A DNA stretch of 47,932 nucleotides from CAYNTG01 sp964400105 (GTDB taxonomy: Bacteria; UBP14; UBA6098): positions 1-47,932 of the forward strand of contig CAYNTG010000009.1 of the NCBI GenBank assembly GCA_964400105.1, written 5' to 3'. The notes beneath the pieces were generated by a model. The model ran no database searches and was not told the origin of the DNA. It saw only the letters and a program-made list of their open reading frames with translations. Positions within the stretch are counted from its first letter, which is position 1. The number at the start of each line of letters is the position of its first letter. Shown here piece after piece: positions 24,187 through 34,800 of this stretch. The translations under genes and the position numbers were made by a program.

Positions 24187-24840
24187 ATGGATAAAGGTAT
24201 CTTCATATCGTTCGAGGGGATAGACGGTTGCGGCAAGTCCACCCATATGGGAGGGGTGGAAAAATTTCTACGTGAAAAAGGTTTCAATGTAAAAGCAACT
24301 CGCGAGCCGGGTGGCACAGAACTTGCTGAACTTATACGCAGCATATTGCTCGATGCGAAACTCGTCGGAAAGATCACGCCGACCGCAGAGCTTTTGTTGT
24401 ATCTCGCGTCGCGGCACCAGCACGGCGAGGAGGTTATCCGACCGTTCCTCGAAGGCGGTGGAGTGGTTCTTTCCGACCGTTACGCCGATAGCTCGACCGC
24501 ATATCAGGGAGTCGGGCGCGGCCTCGGTATCGAGCTCGTTGAAAAGCTCAACGAGCTTGTTATTCCGCGATGGCCGGATTTGACAATTATTTTTGATATT
24601 CCCGCTGAAGTGGCCGTTAAACGGACGCGACACCGAACTCTCGACAGACTCGAGAGAGAGGGAATCGACTTCCTGGAGATGGTTCGAGGCGGCTATCTGG
24701 AACTCGCACAGCGCTACCCGGAAAGGATTATAGTAATCGACAGCTCCGGCGAGATAGAAGAGACGGAAAGCAAGGTCGTCGGCACGGTTGAAAAATTCAT
24801 CGAGCATTTTCAAAAAAGGGAAATTAGGAGAAAACGATAA
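24187..24840 (+). CDS. tmk: Thymidylate kinase
   Basis: 217 residues, the usual length. It has the P-loop GIDGCGKST (11-19), the TREPGGTELAE DR-x motif region, LSDRYADSSTAYQG and the LID region with RTRHRTLDRLEREG. It phosphorylates dTMP to dTDP, an essential step of DNA precursor synthesis. It lies 18 bp after mlaD, and its stop overlaps the ATG of the S41 protease gene (TAATG), so it belongs to the same operon despite the unrelated function. Confidence 0.95.
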   Translation: MDKGIFISFEGIDGCGKSTHMGGVEKFLREKGFNVKATREPGGTELAELIRSILLDAKLVGKITPTAELLLYLASRHQHGEEVIRPFLEGGGVVLSDRYADSSTAYQGVGRGLGIELVEKLNELVIPRWPDLTIIFDIPAEVAVKRTRHRTLDRLEREGIDFLEMVRGGYLELAQRYPERIIVIDSSGEIEETESKVVGTVEKFIEHFQKREIRRKR

Positions 24841-26606
24841 TGATGAGAAGAAAATATATATATCCGATAATTCTAGCCGCGCTTCTCGCGCTGGCGGCAG
24901 TGGTTCTCGCCACGCAGGGCGGGAGCAATATAATCAAGGATGTCAAGCTTATCGGCAAGGTAATCAACAAAACATACGAGAACTACGTCGATCCGATCGA
25001 CACACATAAGTTTATCGTCGGCGGGATAAAAGGCCTCCTGGACGGCCTCGATTATCACACCGTCTATTTCAAGCCAGAGGCTTACGAGGACCTTAAAACC
25101 ACCACAAAAGGCGAGTTCGGAGGTCTCGGTATAATTATCGGGATGCGCGATAGAATCCTCACAATCATATCGCCGATGGAGGGCACACCGGCATACCGGA
25201 TGGGCCTCACCGCCGGAGACAAGATCGTCGGGATCGACGGCAAACCGACGAAGGGAATGACGACAAGGGACGCCGTCGATGTCCTTCGCGGCGAACCAGA
25301 AACACATGTTACGCTCACCATCGTTCGAAAGGGAGAGCCGGAGCCGCTCGATTACGAGATCGTTCGGGCTATTATCCATATCGATGCCGTGCCGTTTGCG
25401 GGGATGATCGACGAGAAGATCGGTTATATTCGCCTCGCGCGGTTCTCCGAGGATGCCGGCGCCGAGGTTAATGCCGCCGTGGATTCATTGAAACGCGAAG
25501 GTATGGAGAGTTTGATATTCGACCTGAGGTCCAATTCCGGCGGGCTTCTCAATCAGGCGATCGAGGTGTCGAGCATCTTCCTCGACCCCGGCATGATGGT
25601 CGTCTATACGAAGGGAAAAACGGAGCAATCGCGCCGCGATTACCATTCGAGATGGGGTTCGGAATACAGCGACGGCGAGTTGATCGTGCTGGTCAATCAG
25701 GGAAGTGCCTCCGCAAGCGAGATAGTTGCGGGCGCGATACAGGATCATGACCGAGGTGTTATCGTCGGCGCGAGGACCTTCGGCAAGGGTCTGGTTCAAA
25801 GCGTTATAAGGCTTTCCGACGATGAAGACGCCCTCAAGATTACAACCGCCAAGTATTATATCCCATCCGGAAGGTGTATCCAGAAGGAGGATTATCTCGA
25901 CAGGCCGGAATCGGTTATCCTTCAGCCGGTTACCGAAGAAGAAGATGTGGAAAACGTCGATGGCGATAACGATGAGGCCGTCGGAAGGTGGTGGGAGCAG
26001 GACCTTTCCATGGATAGTGAAGAAGAGGATGCGGATAGTATTACAGAGGATATGCCTGTTTATTACACAAACGTCGGACGCACGGTATATGGCGGCGGCG
26101 GGATCGCACCGGATATCTTTTTCGAGCCGGATAAGATTTCGAGATTGGCGGTCGAGTTGGAGCGTAATAGCATGTTCTTCGATTTCGTCATCGAATTCGA
26201 TGCCGACAACTCCGATTTTCCACCGGATTTCGAGGTTAGCAATGAACTCTATAAAGAGTTCGTGAAATATACCGAAGATAACGATTTTGAGTATAAGACA
26301 CTCGTCGAGATTCGTCTCGAAGAGGCCGAGTCCGCAGCAGTCGATCTGGGATACGATTCCGGGATTGCCGAGCAGCTGGAGATGGTTCACGAGACGGTCG
26401 ATATCGAAAAGAAGAAGGATTTCGAACGCAATCTGGACTATATAGATCGTGCGTTGCGCAGAGAGTTCGTCAGCAAGCTATGGGGCGAGGACGCGAATTA
26501 TCAATATGTTATATTGAAAACGGATCCGGCAATAGCGAAGGCTGTCGAAATTATCAAAAACGAGGACGAATATACGGCGCTGCTCACGCCGTCCGAGGAA
26601 GATTAA
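24840..26606 (+). CDS. S41-family C-terminal processing protease
   Basis: 588 residues. A signal or anchor helix covers about 6-25. A PDZ domain (about 85-170; GGLGIIIGMRDRILTII, GLTAGDKIVGIDGKP) precedes the protease core. The Ser-Lys dyad is Ser291 (GSASASEI) and Lys316 (TFGKGLVQS), spaced 25 residues as in tail-specific proteases; ELRSNSGG-like FDLRSNSGGLL is also present. A low-complexity acidic insert (about 365-400) precedes YYTNVGRTVYGGGGIAPD. The C-terminal ~170 residues are longer than in CtpA and mostly helical. It should cleave envelope proteins in the periplasm. Starts on the tmk stop; a second ATG follows immediately. Confidence 0.92.
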   Translation: MMRRKYIYPIILAALLALAAVVLATQGGSNIIKDVKLIGKVINKTYENYVDPIDTHKFIVGGIKGLLDGLDYHTVYFKPEAYEDLKTTTKGEFGGLGIIIGMRDRILTIISPMEGTPAYRMGLTAGDKIVGIDGKPTKGMTTRDAVDVLRGEPETHVTLTIVRKGEPEPLDYEIVRAIIHIDAVPFAGMIDEKIGYIRLARFSEDAGAEVNAAVDSLKREGMESLIFDLRSNSGGLLNQAIEVSSIFLDPGMMVVYTKGKTEQSRRDYHSRWGSEYSDGELIVLVNQGSASASEIVAGAIQDHDRGVIVGARTFGKGLVQSVIRLSDDEDALKITTAKYYIPSGRCIQKEDYLDRPESVILQPVTEEEDVENVDGDNDEAVGRWWEQDLSMDSEEEDADSITEDMPVYYTNVGRTVYGGGGIAPDIFFEPDKISRLAVELERNSMFFDFVIEFDADNSDFPPDFEVSNELYKEFVKYTEDNDFEYKTLVEIRLEEAESAAVDLGYDSGIAEQLEMVHETVDIEKKKDFERNLDYIDRALRREFVSKLWGEDANYQYVILKTDPAIAKAVEIIKNEDEYTALLTPSEED

Positions 26607-26615
26607 GGAGCGCCG

Positions 26616-27401
26616 ATCGAGCTATACCTTATCCCGATCGGATTCGTCGTAGGCATTCTGGCGGGTTATCTCGGCATCGGCGGAGGGGCGGCATATTTAC
26701 CGGTTCTTTTCTTTTCGATGGCTTCCTATTGCCCCGTGGAGCTTCTGCCAAAGATGTGCGTCGGAACGAGCATGGGTGCCGTTCTGCTGACATCGTTGGC
26801 AGGTGCGGTTAAGCATTGGCGATTGGGACATGTTTCCGGTGGGGTCTGGCTGAGGTTGTCGATAGGGGCGTTGGTCGGTTCGTTTGCCGGTGGATATATA
26901 GTTCGCTGTCTTCCGGCGGATATTTTGAAAACGATAATCGGTGCGGTTTTGATTTTGACGGCGCTGCGGATGGCACTCTCGAAAAAGACCGGAGATGGAG
27001 AAAGGCAAGAAGACGCGCCGTGGTGGCTCGTTTCCATGGGAATCGGTATTGGGGTTTTGGCATCGACGGTGGGAATCGGCGGCGGAATATTGGCGGTGCC
27101 GCTTTTGATCGGACTTTTGGGGATGCGGACGAAACGCGCCGCCGGAACGTCTTCCGCGATGACTGCGGTGCTTTCTGCTGGCGCTATCGCAGGTCTTATG
27201 CTTTGGGGTGGTTCGGTACCAGGCAGGCCGGAGGGGTGCATTGGGTTCGTGTCTATCGGAAATGCGCTTATGATCGGGGTGCCGGGCGCGATCGGTGCAG
27301 TTCTCGGAGCCGGTTTGCACGAGAAGATCGAACCGGGAATTTTTAAGATTGTGTTCGTATTATTTTTGATCGTAGTCGGTTTGAGAATTATCATTTTTTG
27401 A
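26616..27401 (+). CDS. TauE/SafE-family permease, apparent ATC start
   Basis: The coding frame clearly begins before the first ATG (26718): upstream codons read IELYLIPIGFVVGILAGYLGIGGG, the first membrane helix and glycine motif of the family. No ATG, GTG or TTG lies between the S41 stop (26604-26606) and that helix. AAGGAG (26605-26610) followed by five bases and ATC (26616) suggests a non-standard ATC start, or a mutated or misread ATG. From there the protein is 261 residues with about eight membrane helices and the second family repeat (VGIGGGILAVPLLIGLLGM). Members export sulfite or sulfonates or act on related anions; the substrate is unknown. Same strand and nine bases after the S41 gene. 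Confidence 0.85.
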   Translation: MELYLIPIGFVVGILAGYLGIGGGAAYLPVLFFSMASYCPVELLPKMCVGTSMGAVLLTSLAGAVKHWRLGHVSGGVWLRLSIGALVGSFAGGYIVRCLPADILKTIIGAVLILTALRMALSKKTGDGERQEDAPWWLVSMGIGIGVLASTVGIGGGILAVPLLIGLLGMRTKRAAGTSSAMTAVLSAGAIAGLMLWGGSVPGRPEGCIGFVSIGNALMIGVPGAIGAVLGAGLHEKIEPGIFKIVFVLFLIVVGLRIIIF

Positions 27402-27454
27402 GATCATGTTATTAGAAAAATTTATAAATTTTTATCCAATCAAGAGGAGGAAAA

Positions 27455-28318
27455 ATGAAGAGAGTAATCTTGCTGACGATCCTTATCGCCGGGGCCTCTA
27501 TTTTTGCACAATCGGACCCGAGTGCTGTCGTAGCATCGATTAACGACGATCTCAATGTTACATTGAGCGAGCTTCAAGGCGAAATCAGAACGCTTCCGCA
27601 GGAGCAGCTTTCCGTCGTAACAACAAAAGAGGGCGTCGGTCAGGTCCTGGACAGGATAATTAAGCGCAAGCTTCTCGCCTATAAAGCCGACGAGCTTCAA
27701 GTGGATACGGTGCTTGTAGTTAAGGAAGCCATGCAGCGGTCGCAGGACATAGTTCTTGCGGATTTCTTGCTGATGAATATCCAAAACAATGCGAATCCAG
27801 AACCAGTTTCGGAGGAAGAAGCCCGGAATGTATATGCCGAGAACGAATCGCTCTTCTATTCTTCCCCGACGGTCGAGCTCAAACAGATCGTCGGCGTATC
27901 GCAGGATCAGGCTGAAAAAATCGAGAAGGGGCTTGAAAAAGGCGAAGATTTCGACAAGATGATCGAGAAATACCCCGGCGACCCCAAAGGCGCCAAGTCC
28001 GGTCAGTTAGGAAATATCCCCATTAATCAGCTTTCGCCAGAGGTAGTTACGCTGGTTGGAGGTCTCGATTCGGGCGATTGGGGCGGACCCGTCAAGACGG
28101 ACAATGGCTTCCATTTCCTCTATCTGATCTCGACCACGAAATCGGAGAAGCTCGCGTTCGAGGATATTCAGGATAATTTGATCAGACAGATAATGAACGG
28201 TCGCGCGCAAAAAGCGGTCGATTCGTATCTACAATCTTTGATCGACGAGTCGAAAATTACCATCGACAATTCGATTCTAAATGAGGCGATTATCCAGCAG
28301 CAACCGGCTGGCAATTAA
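27455..28318 (+). CDS. PpiC/parvulin-type peptidyl-prolyl isomerase
   Basis: 287 residues with a signal peptide (residues 1-18, ending SIFA). The N-terminal half is helical and SurA-like; the parvulin domain spans about 135-230 (TVELKQIVGV, GEDFDKMIEKYPGDPKGAKSGQLG, WGGPVKTDNGFHFLYLIS). It should help fold secreted or outer-membrane proteins in the periplasm. AGGAGG lies 5 nt before the ATG. The 53-bp gap from the permease contains an 18-bp AT-only palindrome (27416-27433) that could attenuate transcription. A strong terminator follows 21 bp after the stop. Confidence 0.9.
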   Translation: MKRVILLTILIAGASIFAQSDPSAVVASINDDLNVTLSELQGEIRTLPQEQLSVVTTKEGVGQVLDRIIKRKLLAYKADELQVDTVLVVKEAMQRSQDIVLADFLLMNIQNNANPEPVSEEEARNVYAENESLFYSSPTVELKQIVGVSQDQAEKIEKGLEKGEDFDKMIEKYPGDPKGAKSGQLGNIPINQLSPEVVTLVGGLDSGDWGGPVKTDNGFHFLYLISTTKSEKLAFEDIQDNLIRQIMNGRAQKAVDSYLQSLIDESKITIDNSILNEAIIQQQPAGN

Positions 28319-28339
28319 GGCAATCCGCATTATCGAACA

Positions 28340-28375
28340 GCAGCCCCGATAGATATACGGGGCTGCTTCCATTTA
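28340..28375 (+). terminator. Intrinsic terminator between convergent genes
   Basis: GCAGCCCCG (28340-28348) and CGGGGCTGC (28358-28366) form a perfect 9-bp GC-rich stem with a nine-base loop, followed by TTCCATTTATT. It ends the mla-to-PpiC operon and could also serve the minus-strand helicase-nuclease gene, whose stop is at 28373. Confidence 0.75.
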
Positions 28376-31300
28376 TTGGGCTTCGATCGCTGAGAGCGTT
28401 GCGTCGAGGTCGATTTCCGGGATCGGCAATAGCTCCGGTATTTTATGGGTGAAGAGGATCGAGGTCTCGATCGAGCATTCGGGAATCTCGAGAGCTTGCG
28501 AAACCGCAAGCCGATAGAGTGCCAGTTGCGGCGCGTAATGTCGAAGCCGCTTTTCACGTTCTTCGCCGACTACGGCATCGCTTTTGTAGTCGATGAGATG
28601 CCACCCGTGGGAGTCCTTCCATAAACGATCTATCACCCCGGTGATCAAAAGCCCACCCCTTCGCAGGATAATCCTCTTCTCGCGATAATCGATCTCCGAA
28701 TCGGCGAAAAGGCCGCGCACCAGATCGTTGTCAGCAAGCCTTAACATTAGCTTTATATCGTTCGATGTGCTGCTTTGCCCGATTATTAAAGCCTTTTCGG
28801 CGATCCTTTTCAGCGAACTGGATTGTGGAATTGGTGTCGGCATCGCCTGAAGGAAGGCATGAACGATAGTGCCCCATTTCGCACCACGTCCGCCGGATAT
28901 CTGCTCCGAATCGGCTATTCGCTCGATCAACGCCTTTCGCGGGCGCTTCCCAATTTTTGCCAGATCCGTCGCACGAATGAATCGCACGCCGCCGCCGGGA
29001 ACGGGCATAGAGTCCGCCGGAGGTTTCGATAGCGGAAGATCGCGCGATCTTATTATCTCGAAGATCGGGGGGATATTTTTTAGCTGCTCCGGCGGCGGCA
29101 TCTCGATGCTGTTAATCCCCCGACGAAGTCGAACCTGCATGTCGCCGNNNNNNNNNNNNNNNNNNNNNNNNNNNNNNNNNNNNNNNNNNNNNNNNNNNNN
29201 NNNNNNNNNNNNNNNNNNNNNNNNNNNNNNNNNNNNNNNNNNNNNNNTCGCCGCATCCATCCGGTAGATCGTCCAGCGGGATGACGGAGGCGATGTATTT
29301 CGTGTATCCGGCCCCCCATTTCGCGGTCGATAAGATAAGATGATCGCGCGCCCGCGTGGCCGCGACATAGAGCAGCCGGCGACGTTCGGCGTCGTCGCGC
29401 GAGGATTCGAGAGCGGAGACGGCATTATAGGCGGCGCCCTTTTCGGTTCCATTGGCGCGCCTCGCGGTTAAAAGCGGCCCGAAGACCGGATCCCATTTGA
29501 ATATTTCCCCGCGATTGCCGCCGGGTTTTTTTGCGAGATTCGCCGCGATAACCACAGGGAATTCCAGCCCCTTCGATTGGTGAACGGTCATAAGTTTAAC
29601 GGCATCCGTGCCCTCGTGTTCGACGCTCGCCTCACGTTCGGAGGTATTCCCCCGTTTTTTTTCTCGAAGGAAATCCGCGAGCGGCGAGAGGCCTTTTTCG
29701 TCGAAACCCGCGCAGATTTCGATGAATTTTTCGACGTTGGCGATACGTTGTTTGCCATTGACCAACGCGCGAAATGTCGTCCATGCGCCGCTTTTAAGAA
29801 TCGTCCCGGACAAAAGCTCCGACGGCGGTATCGAGATCGCGTCGGCCTCGATTTCTGCGAGTAATTTCGCCGATTTTGCTACGAGGTTAATCTCATCCGA
29901 GCTAAGCGAATTGCCCCCTCGCGCGTAAACGCCCTCTTTCGCAATCATGTCGATGCCCTTTCGGATATCGCCATCGCCCGCGATAGAAGCGGCGTAAATC
30001 GAGGTGTCCGGTAACGCGAAAATCGGCCCGCGAAGAAGCCCCATCAGCGCGAGTCCGTCCCTCCGGTCGGCGGCATAGAGCAGCAAATCCGCGCAGCAGC
30101 GGATTTCGTTCGTGGAATAAAATCCCTGTCCGCCGATCTCGAGATGCGGAATATCTCGCGCGAGAAGCGCCCTTTGGAGCAGCTCGAGAATTCCAGACCT
30201 GGAGGGAAAAAGCACCGCGATATCGCCCCATCGAGCCTCGCGAACCGTCCCGCAATCCTCGACTCGAAGGCGGCCAGCCCCGTCGGCATCGCCATTTACC
30301 GATGTCCATATCCTCCGTGCGATCATCTCGGCTTCCTCTTCCTCCTCGCCCGGAAGCAGAATCTCGACACCGCCGTCGAAGCCTTCGGGAACCGCTCTGC
30401 CGAACTCGAGCGATTGGGGGCTTGCGAGGAAGTCGAAGTCCATCGGCGAATCCTCGGTGAAAAGCATTTCTCCGAGAATATTAGCGAACCGAAGCACGCT
30501 TTCTGTCGTGCGGAAATTGCATGAAAGCCCTGCGATTGCGCCATCTCTGGACTCCACCCATCCTTTCCCTTTCGAGACATTCGACACGTCGGCTCCGCGG
30601 AATCGATATATGGATTGCTTCGGATCGCCGACCCAGAAGAGTTTTCCTGTCGAGAATTCCGCCAGCCGCGAGACGATCTCCCATTGAAGTGGATCGGTAT
30701 CCTGAAACTCATCGACAAGGATCGCGCCGATCCCCTCTCCGATGTCCTCTGCGAGATTCGGGTCCTCGACGATATCGTGCGTGCCGATAATCATATCGGG
30801 GAAGTCGAGCGTGCCGGATTCGATGAGTCTTTCCGAGGCGAATCTTGCGAACGGGCGATACAGCATGGCAAAAAGTGCCGTCGCTTCGGCGTCGTTTATG
30901 TCGAAATCGTTCGTTTCCACGGGGATAAAAGCCTTTACCCCGGCAAGGACGGCCGCGATCTTATTCAATTCGGCACGAGCGGTTTCGAGGTCAGCTTCCG
31001 TCCATTTTTTCTTGTTGCCGCTTCCCGAAAAGCGTCTGGCATCGCCGCTTTTTCTGGTCAAAATTTCAGCTGCAATCAGAAAACTCGCCGGATCGCCCGG
31101 ATCGGGCGGGTTTTCGCTTAATTGGAGAATTTGGATGGCGAGCTTATCGGTCGGATCGGCGGCGGAAGCGATCTCCACGACATGTTCGATACGCTCCGAT
31201 ACCTCGCGCCGGACAGCGAGATTCCACATCCCGCCCAGACCGTCTATCGCCGCACGCCATCTTTCGATAATGGCGGAGCCGTCGCGTGGAGTCCGCGATA

Positions 31301-31877
31301 ACGCCTCGCCGGTCAGACCTCGCTTGCCAAACGCCGTAGCCAGCGCCTTCGGGATATTCGACCACCCGGCGAGTTCGGCGAGTCTTCGAGCGAAATCGGT
31401 AAGCTCGCCCTCATTTTGCGTAACCGATCTGCAGAATTCTTCGGCGATAGTCTCGATAAAATCCTTTCCAATCGGCTCCATCATCGATGTTGGATCGAGG
31501 CCGGACGCGAGCGGATATCGGCGGACTATCCCACCACAAAAGCTGTCGATAGTGCCAATCGATGCCTCGGACATGCGCATCGCAACCTCGTGCCAGAAAT
31601 CGCCGTTCCCACCGACCTCGGTGGCCAACTCCTCGCATCGCTCCGCAATTCGTCCCGCCATTTCGGACGATGCCTTGCGCGTAAATGTGATCGCCACCGG
31701 CGATTTAAGCGCCTTCTCCGCAGAAAATCCATCGGATCGGCACCTTTCGAGGATTTCGATGAACCTTTCTGTGAGCACGCGCGTCTTTCCGCTTCCAGCG
31801 CCTGCGATCATTCCAATCGAGCGGTCGATATCGATGCCGAGCTTCTGTTGCCGTGTCAAATCGATATGCTTAACCAT
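28373..31877 (-). CDS. addA: AddA-like UvrD-family helicase/nuclease (spans assembly gap)
   Basis: Starts at ATG 31875-31877 (LTRQQKLGIDIDR) and is interrupted by 100 N at 29148-29247; the two halves lie in different frames as assembled, so the true gap length is not 100. Helicase motifs: Walker A GAGSGKT (26-32), VAITFTRKASSEMAGRI, ILVDEFQDTDPLQWE, GDPKQSIYRFRGADV and TVHQSKGLEFPVV. The C-terminal part has a PD-(D/E)xK nuclease core (GVIDRLWKDSHGWHLIDYKSD). This is the layout of AddA, the helicase-nuclease subunit that resects double-strand breaks for RecA. It overlaps the AddB-like gene by 8 bp. Total about 1,170 residues, in line with the family. Confidence 0.88.
29148..29247. other. Assembly gap (100 N)
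   Basis: Exactly 100 N within the addA-like gene. The reading frame on the left side does not join the frame on the right over 100 bases, so the real gap has a different length modulo three. Confidence 0.99.
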
Positions 31878-34800
31878 CGTCGGGCCAGCCTTTCGGGAGT
31901 GGACGTGCAGGATCGTAGCCGCATATTTCAGCAAAAGCACACCACTCGGGGCATTTGCCGCCAGCAGGCCTCGGCGGAAACTCGCCAGAGGCCATCTTTT
32001 CGAGCAACATTTCTGCATAGCTTGTGAATTCGGCCAGTCTAACGCTCCACAGCTCGACCGGAATATGCCAGTCACTATTTTTGGCCGGTCTGTGATCCTC
32101 GCGCTCGAAGCGCCCGCCCTCACTTGGTTCGCCCTTCGAGAAGTCGTGCCAATACATCCCCGCGATAGCGTCGAGCATGACGCAATAAAGCGGCAGCTGG
32201 ATAGCCTTCAGCGCGGCGATGTCGGGGCCGGACGGAGCGCCGCTTAGTTTATAATCCACGATACGAATTCTGCCGCTCGAGTCCGCGTCGATCCGATCGA
32301 CCCTCGCGAAAATTTCCGAATCGCCGAACGACTTTTTTATGCCAAGCTCGGTCGCTATCGGGATAAATCGATCCTCCGCAACCGCGACCGCTTCGAGATA
32401 TGCTGTCGAAGCGCGCCTTAATGTTCTTTCAAAATCCTCTTTTATGAAATCGCCCGGCCAACTCTCGATCTCCGAAATCGCCACATCGATTGCCGCGCCG
32501 ATCTCTTCGATAGCCACGTCGATATTCGTCGAATCGACGGCTATTTCGGAATACGCATCCTCAGGCATTTCGGCGAGCTTTTTAAGGCGCTGCTTTAGAG
32601 ATGTTCGCCCGAAGAACCGTTCGATTCGATTGCGCCAGAAAAGCTCCATCGTTTTGTGGAGCACGGAGCCTTCGGTTTTACGGTCGAGTTCCACCTCCGG
32701 TTCGGGAATTCCCTCGATCCCGAGCACCTTCTCCATAAAGAACGCGAACGGGCATCGATTGTATCTATCGAGACTCGTCGCACCGATTTTCCCTGCGATT
32801 TTCGTCAGGTTATTCGAGAATGCCGTCCCGACAATGCCGTCGAACCGGTCCGGCGGAAGCAATTTGTCTATTCGGAAAATCCGCGTCGCGCGCGCGGCGT
32901 CCTTCATGGACTCGATCCCCGCGAATCGGTCTTCGAGATCGGCAAAGCGTGATTGCGGATATGTAAAAAGTTCACCCGCCGCGATCTGGCGACGCCTCTC
33001 GGAAAACGGCCTCGCGAGAAGATTCGATGCGAGCCGATCCATCGACCGCCGATAATCATCCCTGTTTTCGCCGAGCGCCCTCTCCAACGAGATCAGCAGC
33101 GGTGACGGAGGCAGCGGGCGATCTCCCTCGGCGAGTGCACGGGTAACGACGGTAAGCTCTGCCCTTTCGAGGATCGATAGGATGTCGAAAAGCCCGCGCA
33201 TAAGGCCGTCGGGAAGGGTCAGACCGAGCGCGACCGCCTCCGATTTTTTCAAAAAGAGAAACTCACCTTTCGGGCCGGGAAGCCTTCCCTGAACGGCGTT
33301 CGGGAGAATAGCGATTCGGCAGCGCGTTCGTCCGAGAGCGGAGATCGGCAGGATGCGGATGCCTTTGCCGCCATCGTCGGTCGGTTTCTCGGACGATAAA
33401 AGCGAAAGGAGAAGCGCGCAATGCCCTACGAAGCTATCCGGCGGTGCATCGGCAAATTTCGACAAAAGATCGAGTATTTTGAAATATGAATCGACCGTGA
33501 ACCCGGCCTCGCGGATCGGGATGCTCGAATCGGCGGCGATCTCCTCGATCGCGTTTCGGATATCGAACCGCTCGAAGAATCGCTCCATCGTCTCCGCGAA
33601 TCGTACGCCGCTCATCCTGCGCGATTTGCCGATGCCGCCGATAGTATCGCTCAATCCACGAAGCTGCTCGATCAATTTCACGCAAAGCGGCTCCTCGCAG
33701 GCCTCCAATCCAGCAATCCATGCCCCGTCGATCGGCACGCCACCAACAATTCCCGCCGAACATGCGGCCGTATCCATCCGCTCGACCGATTCGACGCGCA
33801 TTAACCTGTGTTTTAATAGGCTGAACAATTCGATCCGCCCGAAATCGCTTGCGACCGCCGCGATAATCCGCGAGATAAGCTCTCCCGATAGGCCATCTGC
33901 GAATGTTCGCTCATCTCCGCCGCGATAAGGAAGGCCGTGCTCCCGCAGCTCGCGCAATATGAGGCGCGGCTCATCGCAAAAAATGGCGATATCCGACGGC
34001 AAAACATCATGATCGATGCAGAGGGATTTTGCGGCGGAGGCCAGAAGCGAGGCTTCTTCCGCCGGATTTCTCGCGGAAAGGGCGGTCAATTGTGGCCAGC
34101 CAGCGAATGGCGACGCGGGAACCCCGTCGATCCCGCCCATCCTGCTCGCGATAGCGGAGATCAAGGCATCCGGCGAGGAGATCGTCCCGTTTTTCCCGAA
34201 CCGGACGGCGACGTTTAGCTCGCCTGCGATCTCGATAATCGATTGTGCGGCGACGTTCGCCGCTCGGATTAGCCTCTCTCCGACCGGCGAATCGGCGCGT
34301 GCCGGCGTATAGAAATACACATCGGCGTGTCGCGCGATAGCGACGATTATGCGCGCTTCGTCCGGCATAATATCGCCGAACCACAACGCGTGAACGCCCC
34401 CTTCCGGGATCGGATAGTGGATCGATTCGTTCGATAGAATGGATTCGATAGCTGCATGTTCCCTCGCCGGTCCGTCGATTGCGTCGATTTTATCCAGCGA
34501 ATCGGCATAACCGTCGAGCATTCTGGCCAGGCGCTTATGGCGCGGCGAGTTCGACTCGAGACGTGCGAGAAGCTCCTTCCCCGAAAAGATTCCCGCCCTT
34601 CGGATCGTGAGAATGAGCGACGCCAAAGATTGCACCAATCCGGTCATGTGCAGCGCACTGGCGAATTCAGGATCGTCTTGAACGAGCCGTTTTACCAGAA
34701 AGACTCGACGAACGCCGTCTATCGCCTCGCGAGGACCGGAATCCGGCTCGATCGTGGAAATGAAGGTTTTTGGCGTGAACGTCTGCGGCGTGAAGATTGC

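Noticed and set aside
27416..27433. AT-only 18-bp palindrome before the PpiC gene
   Set aside because: Perfect but made only of A and T in an AT-rich leader; such runs arise easily and the stem is unstable.
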